64,000 nt of DNA from G965267185 sp965267185 (GTDB lineage Bacteria; Pseudomonadota; Alphaproteobacteria; UBA6615): contig OZ253937.1 in NCBI GenBank assembly GCA_965267185.1, positions 1,302,001-1,366,000 on the forward strand, in the 5' to 3' direction. The notes below the pieces were generated by a model that was given only the letters and a program-made list of their open reading frames with translations, did no database searches and was not told where the DNA came from. Both the position numbers and the translations under genes were made by a program. Positions 17,390 through 26,423 of this stretch are shown here, piece by piece; position 1 is the first letter of the stretch; every line of letters starts with the position of its first letter.

Positions 17390-17450
17390 AGCGCGGCTCG
17401 GAACCAGCGCTTATAGTGTAGCGAATGGATATTGCAGGGGAGTTACGTTC

Positions 17451-17918
17451 ATGGGCGGCGCCATCGATAAGAAGTTGAGTGACCTTGGAATCGAGCTGCC
17501 CCCGGCAAACGCGCCGGCAGGCAACTACGTTCCGTTCGTACAAACCGGTAATCTGCTGTTTATCTCCGGCCAAATTCCCGTGGTCGATGGCAAACCCGCC
17601 TTTATCGGCATTGTCGGCGCCGACCTCACCGCTGACGACGGCGCCGCCGCGGCGCGTACCTGCGCCTTGTCGATACTCGCTCAGGCCCGCGAAGCGCTGG
17701 GCGGCGATCTGGACCGCGTCGCCCGGTGCGTGAAACTGACCGGTTTCGTTGCCAGCACGCCTGACTTCACGGCTCACCCGCAGGTGATCAACGGCGCTTC
17801 CGATCTGATGGTCGAAGTGTTCGGCGACATTGGGCGTCACGCCCGCGCCGCCGTCGGCATGGCCGCGCTGCCACTGGGAGTCGCCGTCGAGGTCGAGGCA
17901 ATCTTCGAGGTCACCTAA
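17451..17918 (+). CDS. RidA/YjgF family protein
   Basis: RidA-family proteins hydrolyse reactive enamine/imine intermediates of amino-acid metabolism or related compounds. The 155-aa protein has NYVPFVQTGNLLFISGQIPVVDG near the start and DLDRVARCVKLTGFVASTPDF and ARAAVGMAALPLGVAVEVEAIFEV at the C-terminus. The core Arg and Glu positions are in the last segment. It belongs to the longer RidA subfamily rather than the roughly 130-aa archetype. The ATG at 17451 has AGGGGAG upstream, and the in-frame extension reads through the nrdJ terminator so is unlikely. Confidence 0.9.
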   Translation: MGGAIDKKLSDLGIELPPANAPAGNYVPFVQTGNLLFISGQIPVVDGKPAFIGIVGADLTADDGAAAARTCALSILAQAREALGGDLDRVARCVKLTGFVASTPDFTAHPQVINGASDLMVEVFGDIGRHARAAVGMAALPLGVAVEVEAIFEVT

Positions 17919-17945
17919 CTTGGCCAGCAGCCTACTCAATCCGAC

Positions 17946-18848
17946 GTGACCCACGGCCATCATCACCATCACGGGCTCGCTTCGGCGCAGGGCGGCGACA
18001 AACGCTTGATCCTGGCGATCAGTGTCAACGTGCTGCTGACGGTCGCTCAAATCATCGGCGGGGTTTTTGCCGGTAGCTTGGCGCTGATCGCCGATGCAAT
18101 CCACAACCTTAGCGACGCGGCGGCCTTAGCCATCGCCCTCATCGCCCGGCGCATCGCCCGCGTACCGGCGGACGACGACCACACGTTCGGTCATGGGCGC
18201 GCAGAGCTGATCGGCGCCGTATTCAACCTTTCCTGGCTCATCTTTATCGGCCTGTTTCTGATCGTCGAAGCGATCAAGCGTCTACTCGACCCACAGCCGG
18301 TCGAAGGATGGACCGTCGTTGTCATAGCCGGGATCGCACTCGTGGTTGATGTCGCAACGGTCATGTTGACCTACCGGATGGCCAAGCAAAGCATGAACAT
18401 TCGCGCTGCGTTTATTCATAACTTATCCGACGCGATGGCGTCGCTTGGCGTCATTATCGGCGGCGCGCTGATCCTCACCTTCGGCTGGCACTTCGTCGAC
18501 GCCATCGTCACCTTGGCGATTGCGGCCTACATACTCGGCCATGCCGGCATGGAGATACCCAAGGCGATCCATATCTTGATGCAGGGGGTGCCGCGGGACC
18601 TGGATGTCGTCGACGTGACCGACGAGCTGAAACAAGTCGACGGTGTGCTCGATGTTCAACATGTTCATATCTGGCATATCGACGAGCACCGTCGCTCTTT
18701 CGAAGGTCATATCCTGATCGACACACCGGCGCGCATGGAGCGAATCAAATTGGTTCTGCGAAAACGCTTAGCCGACAAATTCGATATTACCCACTCAACG
18801 CTTGAGTTCGAGTTCACGACACCCGAGCCGATAGTCAGCGAGGGCTAA
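17946..18848 (+). CDS. Cation diffusion facilitator (CDF) metal exporter
   Basis: A 300-aa proton-coupled divalent metal exporter of the inner membrane. The N-terminus is a histidine patch (HGHHHHHG). Six helices are apparent, with the metal-site motifs HNLSD in IADAIHNLSDAAAL and again in FIHNLSDAMASLG. DHTFGHGRAELIG lies between helices 2 and 3, and a C-terminal cytoplasmic domain contains VQHVHIWHIDEHRRSFEGHI. Zn, Co or Cd are plausible substrates. The start is GTG, 27 bases after the RidA stop. Confidence 0.93.
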   Translation: MTHGHHHHHGLASAQGGDKRLILAISVNVLLTVAQIIGGVFAGSLALIADAIHNLSDAAALAIALIARRIARVPADDDHTFGHGRAELIGAVFNLSWLIFIGLFLIVEAIKRLLDPQPVEGWTVVVIAGIALVVDVATVMLTYRMAKQSMNIRAAFIHNLSDAMASLGVIIGGALILTFGWHFVDAIVTLAIAAYILGHAGMEIPKAIHILMQGVPRDLDVVDVTDELKQVDGVLDVQHVHIWHIDEHRRSFEGHILIDTPARMERIKLVLRKRLADKFDITHSTLEFEFTTPEPIVSEG

Positions 18849-18937
18849 AAATCGCCAGGAACGCGGGTTGGGCCTTGGCCGGCGCGCCGATCCCCTCTAC
18901 CTTATGAGCCTACACTCAACCCAAATCGTGTTTGCCC

Positions 18938-20098
18938 ATGCCTGACGGAAACGGTGCGGTTACAGCACGCGTCGTCGAAAATATCGCCGACATTCCCGCC
19001 GCAACGTGGGATGCGCTGGCGGGTCCCGACAATCCGTTCGTGAGCCACGCGTTCCTGAACGCGCTGGAAGAGACCGGCTGCGCCACCAACCGGGCCGGCT
19101 GGCTGCCGCATCATCTGGTGGTCGAAGACACAAGCGGGCAAATGATCGCTGCGGCGCCGCTTTATCTGAAAAGCCATTCCCAAGGCGAATATGTGTTCGA
19201 CCATGGCTGGGCCCACGCCTGGGAGCGCGCGGGCGGCAACTACTATCCGAAGATGCAGGTCTCGGCGCCCTTCTCCCCCGTTTCGGGGCCCCGCTTGCTG
19301 GCCGGTGATGCGCCGGACAGCGACGATTCCCGCCTCACATTGCTGCGCGCGCTGGAGACGGTCTGTGCCAAGATGGAATTGTCTTCGGTGCATGTCACCT
19401 TCTCCACCCAGCATGAGTGGAACCTGATGGGTGCCGCCGGATGGGTGCAACGCATCGGCCGTCAATTCCACTGGCATAACAAAGGCTACGAAAGCTTCGA
19501 CGATTTCCTGGGCGAGTTGACTAGCCGCAAACGCAAATCGATCCGCAAAGAGCGCCGCGCGATTGGCGAGCAAGGGCTGACCGTGCGGCCCTATGTGGGC
19601 GATGACATCAGGCCCGATCACTGGGATGCCTTTTACCGCTTCTATGTCGACACTTACGACCGTAAATGGGGTTATCCCTATCTCACCCGGGAGTTCTTCG
19701 AGGTGGCGCAGGAGCGTTTGGGCGACCGTATCGTCTTGATGATCGCCGAAATGGACGGGCTCCCCGTCGCCGGCGCTCTCAATCTAAAGGGCAGCGAGGC
19801 TCTGTTTGGCCGCAACTGGGGTTGCCGGGCCGACTACCCGTTTCTCCATTTCGAGACCTGCTATTACCAGGCCATCGACTTCGCGATCGAAAACAAGCTG
19901 GCCCGCGTCGAAGCCGGCACCCAAGGCCCTCACAAGGTGCAGCGCGGCTACGAACCAGTCGAGACCTATAGCGGGCACTACATTCCCAACGAGTCCTTCC
20001 GCGATGCGGTTCAGCAATTTTGCCGGGAAGAGCAGCGCGAAGTGGAATGGGAGATCGAAGCGATCGCCGAGCGGTCGCCGTACCGGCAAGCAGATTAA
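18938..20098 (+). CDS. COG3146/DUF482 GNAT-fold acyltransferase
   Basis: A 386-aa member of the peptidogalycan-biosynthesis-like COG3146 family with tandem GNAT-like folds. Typical signatures are NPFVSHAFLNALEETG, SAPFSPVSGPRLL, LTSRKRKSIRKERRA and GRNWGCRADYPFLHFETCYYQAIDFAI followed by EAGTQGPHKVQRGYEPV. The ATG at 18938 was preferred to a TTG two codons earlier. The substrate is not established for the family. No partner gene is apparent. Confidence 0.85.
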   Translation: MPDGNGAVTARVVENIADIPAATWDALAGPDNPFVSHAFLNALEETGCATNRAGWLPHHLVVEDTSGQMIAAAPLYLKSHSQGEYVFDHGWAHAWERAGGNYYPKMQVSAPFSPVSGPRLLAGDAPDSDDSRLTLLRALETVCAKMELSSVHVTFSTQHEWNLMGAAGWVQRIGRQFHWHNKGYESFDDFLGELTSRKRKSIRKERRAIGEQGLTVRPYVGDDIRPDHWDAFYRFYVDTYDRKWGYPYLTREFFEVAQERLGDRIVLMIAEMDGLPVAGALNLKGSEALFGRNWGCRADYPFLHFETCYYQAIDFAIENKLARVEAGTQGPHKVQRGYEPVETYSGHYIPNESFRDAVQQFCREEQREVEWEIEAIAERSPYRQAD

Positions 20099-20148
20099 TT
20101 AGGAGCTCAATCTCTCAAGCGCGCAATCATCATAAAGGATATGAAATC

Positions 20149-20565
20149 ATGGTCATATCGCGGTTGCTTTCCAAACGGCTTCACATCGCCATCCTTCCAG
20201 CATTGATTGCTCTCACATCCTGCGACCAGATCATCGAGACCATCGATGAAACCGAGCGGAGGATACGCGAGCGGGATCAGAAGATTGAGGAGGAGGACCG
20301 GCAGGTCGAAGAAATGGACAGGCTGAGCCGGGAGCAGCAATCGCTCATGGACTACGACCAGGGCTATCAGGCCGGTGAGGAAGCCGCCGGAAACGGCTTG
20401 AAATACGATGACGAACCGGGAGATGATTTTATTTCCGGCGACGTCGACGCCTATCAGAGAGGATATCGCGAAGGCTACGAAGCGGCGATCGTGCGCGCAC
20501 AGCAACTGGAAGAACAGGTGAGACGCGCGGAAACCGAATCACCGCTCGTCTTCGACGACGAATAA
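20149..20565 (+). CDS. Lipoprotein with GYxxGY motif (tandem paralogue 1)
   Basis: Not recognised as a characterised family. The start MVISRLLSKRLHIAILPAL leads to lipobox LTSC with Cys25, so the mature 114-residue protein is predicted to be lipid-anchored. A charged helix (about residues 30-65) looks coiled-coil forming. One copy of a module follows: YDQGYQAGEEAAGNGLKYDDEP, then DAYQRGYREGYEAA and AQQLEEQVRR. The next gene has nearly the same signal peptide and two copies of the module. Both probably arose by duplication. Confidence 0.75.
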   Translation: MVISRLLSKRLHIAILPALIALTSCDQIIETIDETERRIRERDQKIEEEDRQVEEMDRLSREQQSLMDYDQGYQAGEEAAGNGLKYDDEPGDDFISGDVDAYQRGYREGYEAAIVRAQQLEEQVRRAETESPLVFDDE

Positions 20566-20603
20566 GACGACCGTCGTGCACATCGTAAGGGGTTCATAGA
20601 ACC

Positions 20604-21296
20604 ATGACTGCATCGCGATTTCTTTCCAGAAAGCTCCACGTTGTCATTCTCCCGGCGCTAATTGCCGTTACCGGCTGCGAGGAGATAGACGTCGACGAGA
20701 TACTTAACGACATAAACCCGCAAAACATCATCGACACGCGGGAGATCGACAAGAACCCGTGGGCTGCAGGGCGGGCGGCCGGCAGAGCAGCCGCCGAGGG
20801 CGGTCTGCCCTACAACGAGACTCCTGAGGGAATTAAGGACGCGAGCGAGCAGGCGACGACCAATTACCGGAATGGATACCGCAACGGCTATGACGGGGTT
20901 ATCGCGCGCGCGCAAGAAATCGAAGAAAAACTGCGAGAAGTTCCCGGCATTCTGCCCGAGCTCGAACAACCGCAAAATACCCAGCCGCAAAACAATGCGC
21001 CCTTGGGCAGCGAAGTACAGGTGATTATCACCGCGATGACTATGCTGGGCGACGGCGCGGGGACCGATGACGCCCGTGCGGGTCGACCGTTCAACGACAA
21101 TCCCGCGAGTAACAGAAATGTCGGGGATTTATCGAGTGACGAGGATGCCGTGTTCGACAGAGCCTATAGGGTTGCATACCGTAAAGGCTACGAGACCGCA
21201 GCCGCGAGCCAGCAAAATGTGCGGGACCAGGTCCAGCGGAACCCTGGTACGTTGCCGTCAAACACCGACTTTAACACCGTCCCAGATGACGAATAG
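20604..21296 (+). CDS. Lipoprotein with two GYxxGY modules (tandem paralogue 2)
   Basis: A 230-aa predicted lipoprotein with the start MTASRFLSRKLHVVILPAL and lipobox VTGC, Cys25 as in its neighbour. It contains two degenerate modules: AAGRAAGRAAAEGGLPYNETP...NYRNGYRNGYDGVIARAQEIEEKLREVPG and ARAGRPFNDNP...FDRAYRVAYRKGYETAAASQQNVRDQVQRNPG. These are joined by a Gln/Asn/Pro-rich linker near residues 120-135. Function is unknown, and the family resemblance to paralogue 1 is seen directly. No enzyme motif is present. Confidence 0.75.
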   Translation: MTASRFLSRKLHVVILPALIAVTGCEEIDVDEILNDINPQNIIDTREIDKNPWAAGRAAGRAAAEGGLPYNETPEGIKDASEQATTNYRNGYRNGYDGVIARAQEIEEKLREVPGILPELEQPQNTQPQNNAPLGSEVQVIITAMTMLGDGAGTDDARAGRPFNDNPASNRNVGDLSSDEDAVFDRAYRVAYRKGYETAAASQQNVRDQVQRNPGTLPSNTDFNTVPDDE

Positions 21297-21313
21297 GCGC
21301 ACGCTCGCGGGCG

Positions 21314-21769
21314 CTACAGACGTTTCTCCATAAACAGGCTGACGTCGCTCGACGGATAGTCACCGAACGGATCGATCTCCCGGTAGCCGAAAGAGCGGTA
21401 AAGCCCGATAGCCTCAGGCTGATAAATCCCGGTCTCCAAGCGAAGGCAGGCGATCCCAGCCCTTGCTGCTTGGCTTTCAAGCCGCTGAAGCAGCGCCCGG
21501 CCAATCCCCTCCCCGCGCGCCATCTCACTGACAAACATGCGCTTGATTTCGCAGTACCCTTCCTTGCGGACAAGAGCGCCGCACCCGACCGCCACGCCTT
21601 CCCGCCGGGCAACAAAGAAATCGACGTCCGGTGCGGCCAACGCTTCGGCGTCGAGCAGATGGTTTTCCTCGGGAACGTAGAGCGCGTTTATGTACGCGTC
21701 CTCTGCAGCTAACAACGCACGCACGTCATCCTGCCGCGGATCTTCAACCGCAACGGCAACACTTGGCAT
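21314..21769 (-). CDS. GNAT family N-acetyltransferase
   Basis: A 151-aa GNAT with the segment VGCGALVRKEGYCEIKRMFVSEMARGEGIGRALL. The acetyl-CoA binding R-G-E-G-I-G loop is intact, and EAIGLYRSFGYREIDPFGDY completes the fold. It resembles the small PhnO/YitI-like acetyltransferases, with no substrate assigned. It sits 11 bases after the clpA stop on the same strand, so it may be read from the clpSA transcript. Confidence 0.85.
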   Translation of the reverse strand: MPSVAVAVEDPRQDDVRALLAAEDAYINALYVPEENHLLDAEALAAPDVDFFVARREGVAVGCGALVRKEGYCEIKRMFVSEMARGEGIGRALLQRLESQAARAGIACLRLETGIYQPEAIGLYRSFGYREIDPFGDYPSSDVSLFMEKRL

Positions 21770-21780
21770 AGCGGTTTTGG

Positions 21781-24114
21781 CTATTTTTCGACGAGAACCG
21801 GTTTCTTGTCGGATTCGCCGCCAGAGCCTTTCTTGCCCGGCTTGCCGCCCTTAGACGGCTTGCTCTCGGTGAGTTCGAAAGTCAGCTTGCCATCGCTGAC
21901 GGCGACCTTCACCGCGCCGCCCTTGGCAAGCTTGCCGAACAGGAGTTCTTCGGCCAGCGGCTTCTTCACGTTCTCTTGGATCACCCGGGCCAATGGCCGT
22001 GCGCCGAAGGCTTCGTCGTAGCCGCGCTCGGCCAGCCACTTGCGGGCCTCTTCGCTGAGCTCGATGGTCACGTCGCGGTCGCCGAGCTGCACCTCGAGCT
22101 CCATGATGAACTTGTCGACAACCCGGCTCATTACCGCCGGCGTCAAGTTCTTGAAGCCGATTACGGCGTCCAGGCGGTTACGGAATTCCGGCGAGAACAT
22201 GCGGTTGATCGCTTCCTCGTCGTCGCCCTCACGCTTGGTGCTGCCGAAACCGATGGCCGGTTTCGCCAAATCGGCGGCGCCGGCATTGGTGGTCATGATC
22301 AGGATCACGTTGCGGCAATCGATGGACTTGCCGTTATGATCGGTGAGTTTGCCGTGGTCCATCACCTGCAGCAGAATGTTGAAAAGGTCGGGATGGGCCT
22401 TTTCGATCTCGTCGAGCAGCACCACGCTGTGGGGATGCTGATCGATGGCATCCGTAAGCAGACCGCCCTGGTCGAAGCCAACATAGCCTGGCGGTGCGCC
22501 GATCAGGCGCGATACCGAGTGGCGTTCCATATACTCCGACATATCGAAGCGGGTGAGCTCGATCCCCAGCGACCGCGCCAGTTGCCGCGCGACCTCGGTC
22601 TTACCGACGCCGGTCGGGCCGGAGAAAAGGTAGCTGCCGATGGGTTTTTCAGGTTCGCGCAGGCCCGCCCGTGCTAGTTTGATCGCGCTCGACAACGCCT
22701 CGATCGCTTTATCCTGGCCGAACACCATGGTTTTCAGATCGCGGTCGAGGTTCTGCAACGCCGTGCGGTCGTCGCGGCTGACCGACTTCGGCGGGATGCG
22801 GGCGATCTTGGCGACCACCGCCTCGACATCCTTAACCCCCACGGTTTTCTTGCGGCGAGATACCGGCACCAGGCTTTGCGCCGCGCCGACCTCATCGATC
22901 ACGTCGATGGCGCTATCGGGCAGCTTACGGTCGCCGATATAGCGCGCCGATAGCTCAACCGCGGTGCGAAGCGCCTGCTCGGTGAAGCGCACGTCGTGAT
23001 GCTCTTCGTAATAGGGCTTGAGGCCGCGCAGTATTTTCACCGCGTCTTCGACCGACGGCTCGTTGACGTCGATTTTCTGGAAGCGGCGCGTCAGCGCGCG
23101 GTCTTTCTCGAAATAGTTGCGGTATTCCTTGTAGGTCGTCGAACCGATGCACCGCAACTTACCGCCCGCCAAGGCAGGTTTCAGCAGATTGGACGCGTCC
23201 ATCGCGCCGCCGGACGTGGCCCCTGCCCCGATGATCGTGTGAATTTCGTCGATGAACAGGATCGCGCCGTCGATCCCCTCGATCTCGGACATAACGGCCT
23301 TGAGCCGCTCCTCGAAATCGCCGCGGTAGCGGGTTCCCGCTAAGAGCGCACCCATATCGAGGGTGTAGATCGTCGCGTCGGCCAAGACGTCGGGCACTTC
23401 GCCCTCCTCGATACGCTTGGCCAGACCTTCCGCGATCGCGGTCTTGCCGACACCCGGCTCGCCGACATAGAGCGGGTTGTTCTTCTGCCGCCGCGCGAGA
23501 ATTTGGATGGTTCGCTCGACCTCATGCTCGCGGCCGATCAGCGGATCGATGCGGCCGTCGCGTGCTTTCTCGTTGAGGTTTACGCAATAGGCGGTAAGCG
23601 CTTCCTTGCCTTTCTTGACGACGGTTTCGGCATCGGCGTCTTCGTCGACACCGGATACGGAGCTGTCGCTCTCGTGGCCCGGCACCTTGGCGATGCCATG
23701 GGAGATGTAGTTAACCGCGTCGAGCCGGGTCATCTCTTGCTGCTGCAAGTAGTAGACCGCGTTGCTCTCGCGTTCGGAGAAAACCGCCACGAGCACGTTG
23801 GCGCCGGTGACTTCCTCGCGGCCCGACGACTGCACGTGGATGGCCGCGCGCTGGAGAACGCGCTGAAAACCGGCGGTGGGCTTGGCCTCTTCCGTCCGGC
23901 TGGTCAGCAAACTGGACAGTTCCTCGTCGATGTAGTGCGACAGATCGCGCCGCAGGCCATCGATATCCACCCCGCACGCCCGCAGAACCGCGACCGCGTC
24001 TTGATCTTCGGTCAGCGCCAGCAGCAGATGCTCCAGGGTGGCGTATTCGTGATGCCGCTCATTGGCCAGAGCCAACGCGCGGTGCAGCGATTGTTCCAGA
24101 TTATTCGACAACAT
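21781..24114 (-). CDS. clpA: ATP-dependent Clp protease ATP-binding subunit ClpA
   Basis: ClpA is the AAA+ unfoldase of ClpAP. The 777-aa protein has the Clp-N repeat domain (residues 1-140), the first nucleotide-binding domain with Walker A GEPGVGKTAIAEG and Walker B ILFIDEIHTI, and the second with GPTGVGKTEVARQ and VVLLDEIEKAHPD. An IGF ClpP-docking loop occurs in KPAIGFGSTKRE. The last 25 residues form an unusual Lys/Gly/Ser-rich tail. clpS is immediately upstream in the same direction, so adaptor and unfoldase are co-regulated. Confidence 0.97.
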   Translation of the reverse strand: MLSNNLEQSLHRALALANERHHEYATLEHLLLALTEDQDAVAVLRACGVDIDGLRRDLSHYIDEELSSLLTSRTEEAKPTAGFQRVLQRAAIHVQSSGREEVTGANVLVAVFSERESNAVYYLQQQEMTRLDAVNYISHGIAKVPGHESDSSVSGVDEDADAETVVKKGKEALTAYCVNLNEKARDGRIDPLIGREHEVERTIQILARRQKNNPLYVGEPGVGKTAIAEGLAKRIEEGEVPDVLADATIYTLDMGALLAGTRYRGDFEERLKAVMSEIEGIDGAILFIDEIHTIIGAGATSGGAMDASNLLKPALAGGKLRCIGSTTYKEYRNYFEKDRALTRRFQKIDVNEPSVEDAVKILRGLKPYYEEHHDVRFTEQALRTAVELSARYIGDRKLPDSAIDVIDEVGAAQSLVPVSRRKKTVGVKDVEAVVAKIARIPPKSVSRDDRTALQNLDRDLKTMVFGQDKAIEALSSAIKLARAGLREPEKPIGSYLFSGPTGVGKTEVARQLARSLGIELTRFDMSEYMERHSVSRLIGAPPGYVGFDQGGLLTDAIDQHPHSVVLLDEIEKAHPDLFNILLQVMDHGKLTDHNGKSIDCRNVILIMTTNAGAADLAKPAIGFGSTKREGDDEEAINRMFSPEFRNRLDAVIGFKNLTPAVMSRVVDKFIMELEVQLGDRDVTIELSEEARKWLAERGYDEAFGARPLARVIQENVKKPLAEELLFGKLAKGGAVKVAVSDGKLTFELTESKPSKGGKPGKKGSGGESDKKPVLVEK

Positions 24115-24183
24115 TTTCGGCGCTTACCTTTGCCGACGGGGTTTCAACAAACTGGGCGCGAACACAATAGTACCCAGCAATTA

Positions 24184-24543
24184 TTAATCTTTCTCCAGTG
24201 TACACTGGAGAGGGTGCTGATTCTTACGGGCGTAGTCAACGACTTGGGTCACTTTCGTCTCGGCAATCTCATAGGTGTAGATGCCGCATACGCCGACACC
24301 TTTTTGGTGAACATGGAGCATAATTTGCACCGCCTCCTCGTTCGCCTTGCCGAAAAACCGCTCCAGAACGTCGACCACGAACTCCATCGGCGTGTAATCG
24401 TCGTTCAGCAGCAACACCTTGTACATCGCCGGCTTTTTGGTCTTCGAACGCGTTTTCGTGACCGTTCCGGTTTGGCCGGCGCCGTTTCCGCCAACCGCGT
24501 CGTCGCCATCGTCATCATTCTGGCTACGGACCAGCTGTGACAT
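24184..24543 (-). CDS. clpS: ATP-dependent Clp protease adaptor ClpS
   Basis: ClpS captures N-degron substrates and delivers them to ClpAP; Aat, encoded at 10.8 kb, makes such substrates. The conserved domain is MYKVLLLNDDYTPMEFVVDVLERFF, then LHVHQKGVGVCGIYTYEIAETKV. A roughly 40-residue N-terminal extension rich in Asp, Gly and Lys precedes it. The start at 24543 (MSQLVRSQ, 119 aa) is a choice among three in-frame codons; it has AGGTG close upstream. clpA begins 69 bases downstream. Confidence 0.93.
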   Translation of the reverse strand: MSQLVRSQNDDDGDDAVGGNGAGQTGTVTKTRSKTKKPAMYKVLLLNDDYTPMEFVVDVLERFFGKANEEAVQIMLHVHQKGVGVCGIYTYEIAETKVTQVVDYARKNQHPLQCTLEKD

Positions 24544-24716
24544 CACCTGAGTTCGGTCCCACATGTTATTGATGCTGCTACACGTTAAGAGCATGAGGCG
24601 TCCATACCGAGGGGACTATTCTAGCCAACGCCCCGCGTCGGGCAAACGCCCAATCGCACATTTTGTCCGCAAACCTATGTGAGGCGCCCCAGCGGCGGCG
24701 GCAAGGGCAAGCGGCA

Positions 24717-24755
24717 CACAAAACCCAAAAACCCGGCCGGATCGCTCCGGCCGGG
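24717..24755 (-). terminator. Rho-independent terminator after the phasin gene
   Basis: On the minus strand a perfect 10-bp stem (CCCGGCCGGA with TCCGGCCGGG) with a GCGA tetraloop is followed by TTTTTGGGTTTT. It starts 36 bases past the phasin stop codon. This fits a highly expressed single-gene transcript. Confidence 0.93.
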
Positions 24756-24790
24756 TCACTAATCGCCCGCGTATTTGGGGAGGGAGGAAG

Positions 24791-25318
24791 TTACGCGGTG
24801 ATCGGTTTGGCAAATTTCTCGACAGCAGCGTTAACCTGCTTGCTGAGGGGCTCGGAGGCCTTCGCGCTGACCTGCAGCGACATATCCTGGAGCTTGGCGC
24901 TCTCGGCGACGAAGCCGTCGAAGGCAGTCTTGGCCCACTCGGCCTGCAGATCCAGCGCATCCTGAACATTCTTAACGGCAAACAGCTTTTTCGCCGTCTC
25001 GATGTTCTTCTCAGCGGCCTGCTGCGCGTAGCTCGCGATCTCCTGGCCGAAATCCTCGACGCCCTTAGCCACCACGTTCGAAGAAGCGATCACGGCCTCG
25101 ACGGTCTCTTTGTTGAAATCGGCGATTTCGTCGTAGTTCTTGAACGCAAACTCGTTGACCTTGTCCATCTGCTCTTTGGCGTTGGCGTAGGCCTGCTCAT
25201 AGCCTTGCGCGAATGCATCGGTGCCGGCCTTAACAGCGGCTTCGATCTTTTCTTGCTGGGCTGCAGCAGCGGACTCGATGGTGTCTTTGGCGCTGCCATT
25301 CTTATCGGCGGTTGTCAT
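24791..25318 (-). CDS. Phasin family protein
   Basis: Phasins coat polyhydroxyalkanoate granules and regulate their size. The 175-aa protein is almost entirely helical and rich in Ala, Lys and Glu. It has the phasin core DAFAQGYEQAYANAKEQMDKVNEF, then FNKETVEAVIASSNVVAKGVEDFGQEI and AKKLFAVKNVQDALDLQAEWAKTAFDGFVAE. Its ATG has GGAG nine bases upstream, and a strong terminator follows. A PhaR-like dyad lies about 95 bases upstream. No PHA synthase is present in this window. Confidence 0.92.
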   Translation of the reverse strand: MTTADKNGSAKDTIESAAAAQQEKIEAAVKAGTDAFAQGYEQAYANAKEQMDKVNEFAFKNYDEIADFNKETVEAVIASSNVVAKGVEDFGQEIASYAQQAAEKNIETAKKLFAVKNVQDALDLQAEWAKTAFDGFVAESAKLQDMSLQVSAKASEPLSKQVNAAVEKFAKPITA

Positions 25319-25412
25319 CTTTCGATCTCCGTATGATCTTTATCGCGGTGCAAAACAAATAAAATATTATATTTCAGTGTGTTGCGCGCGAATTCGTGAC
25401 AGAGCCACAAAA

Positions 25413-25428
25413 TTGCTGCGATGCAACA
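25413..25428. promoter_or_regulatory. PhaR-like dyad upstream of the phasin gene
   Basis: TTGCTGCGATGCAACA contains TGCTGC-GAT-GCAACA, a 6-3-6 inverted repeat with one mismatch. It resembles the TGC-rich operators bound by PhaR, which represses phasin genes until PHA is made. An AT-rich TATAAT sequence lies between it and the phasin start on the minus strand. The regulator assignment is by analogy. Confidence 0.4.
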
Positions 25429-25592
25429 TAGCGCCAATATCGGGATCCACCGGATGAATGTCAAGGAAAAATGTTGCAGCGCACAATAAAAATGGTTAAC
25501 GGCCGCAAATCATTGAAATTCTAGAGATTCCGCGCGCACGGCTACGGAGCCATAGGGGCCCATCATGCTCTACATGGGAGGTTTGCGCCGCT

Positions 25593-26423
25593 CTAGCGCG
25601 AACTAATCCAACTCAGCGCTTTCTGGGTCCAAGCTCCATCGCCGGCGGCGCCTTCGGAATGGACGGTGAAATGGGTCTTGCCGGCCAATTCCAAGGTTTC
25701 CGCCTCGCCGCCGGCGTCTTCGACCGCTTGGGCGAATTGCTGCGCCTGAGGAATGAGGAACGGATAATCGTCGCTGCCCCAGGTGATCAGAAACGGCGGG
25801 GGCTTATCCTTAATTCTATGGAGCGGGCTCTCCTGCCGGCCATCGGCACCCTCGGGCAAGCACGGTGGAGGCTCCTGTCCCCGGTAACCCTCTTCCGTTA
25901 GGTCGTACACGCCGGATATCGGCAAGCAGCCGCGAATGACGTCGCGGGCAATGCCCTCACGCGATTGCCAATCGCGCGTCACCGCCAGTTGCGACGCGTA
26001 ATGGCCGCCCGACGAATGGCCGCTCACGAAGATGCGCTGGGAATCGCCGCCATAGTCCGACGCGTGGTTCGACAACCAGCCGATGGCACGCGAAACGTCG
26101 GCAAATCCGGCTTCGTACTTGTTGGGAAAGAGCCGGTGGCCGATGCTGGCGAAAATAATTCCCGCGTCGTTGAAAGCCGGCGCCATGAACGCCGCCGATT
26201 CCTTGTAGCCGTAGCTCCAGCGGCCACCATGGATGTAGGCCAACATCTGGCCGTTTGGTGCCTCCGGAACGAACAGCGCAATATGCTGATAGATATCGTC
26301 GCCATAGGCGACATCGATACCGTCGACGCCGTAGGACAGCTCGTTGACCGTCTGCTGGTAGGCCTGCGACGCCTCGGCGCGCGGCGGTTGCGGCGGGTAA
26401 TCTTCGATACGCATCAACGGCAT
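25593..26423 (-). CDS. Alpha/beta hydrolase, kynurenine-formamidase-like
   Basis: A 276-aa alpha/beta hydrolase. The oxyanion motif is YIHGGRWSYGYKES (HGG-x-W type), the nucleophile elbow GHSSGGHYASQLAV, and the probable Asp and His are in TWGSDDYPFL and GKTHFTVHSE. The HGGxW signature and overall layout resemble the arylformamidase (AFMID) branch. No tryptophan-catabolism gene is nearby, so the substrate is open. The ATG at 26423 has AGGA with good spacing; another ATG at 26462 would add 13 residues. It diverges from the rhodanese gene. Confidence 0.82.
   Translation of the reverse strand: MPLMRIEDYPPQPPRAEASQAYQQTVNELSYGVDGIDVAYGDDIYQHIALFVPEAPNGQMLAYIHGGRWSYGYKESAAFMAPAFNDAGIIFASIGHRLFPNKYEAGFADVSRAIGWLSNHASDYGGDSQRIFVSGHSSGGHYASQLAVTRDWQSREGIARDVIRGCLPISGVYDLTEEGYRGQEPPPCLPEGADGRQESPLHRIKDKPPPFLITWGSDDYPFLIPQAQQFAQAVEDAGGEAETLELAGKTHFTVHSEGAAGDGAWTQKALSWISSR

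Noticed and set aside
17301..17450. 50-codon upstream extension of the RidA frame
   Set aside because: It crosses the nrdJ terminator hairpin and T-run, so it would not be transcribed as part of the RidA mRNA.
20149..21296. Repeated coding modules as a possible CRISPR or DNA tandem repeat
   Set aside because: The similarity is at protein level only; no equal-length DNA repeats with spacers exist here. No CRISPR array was seen anywhere in the window.
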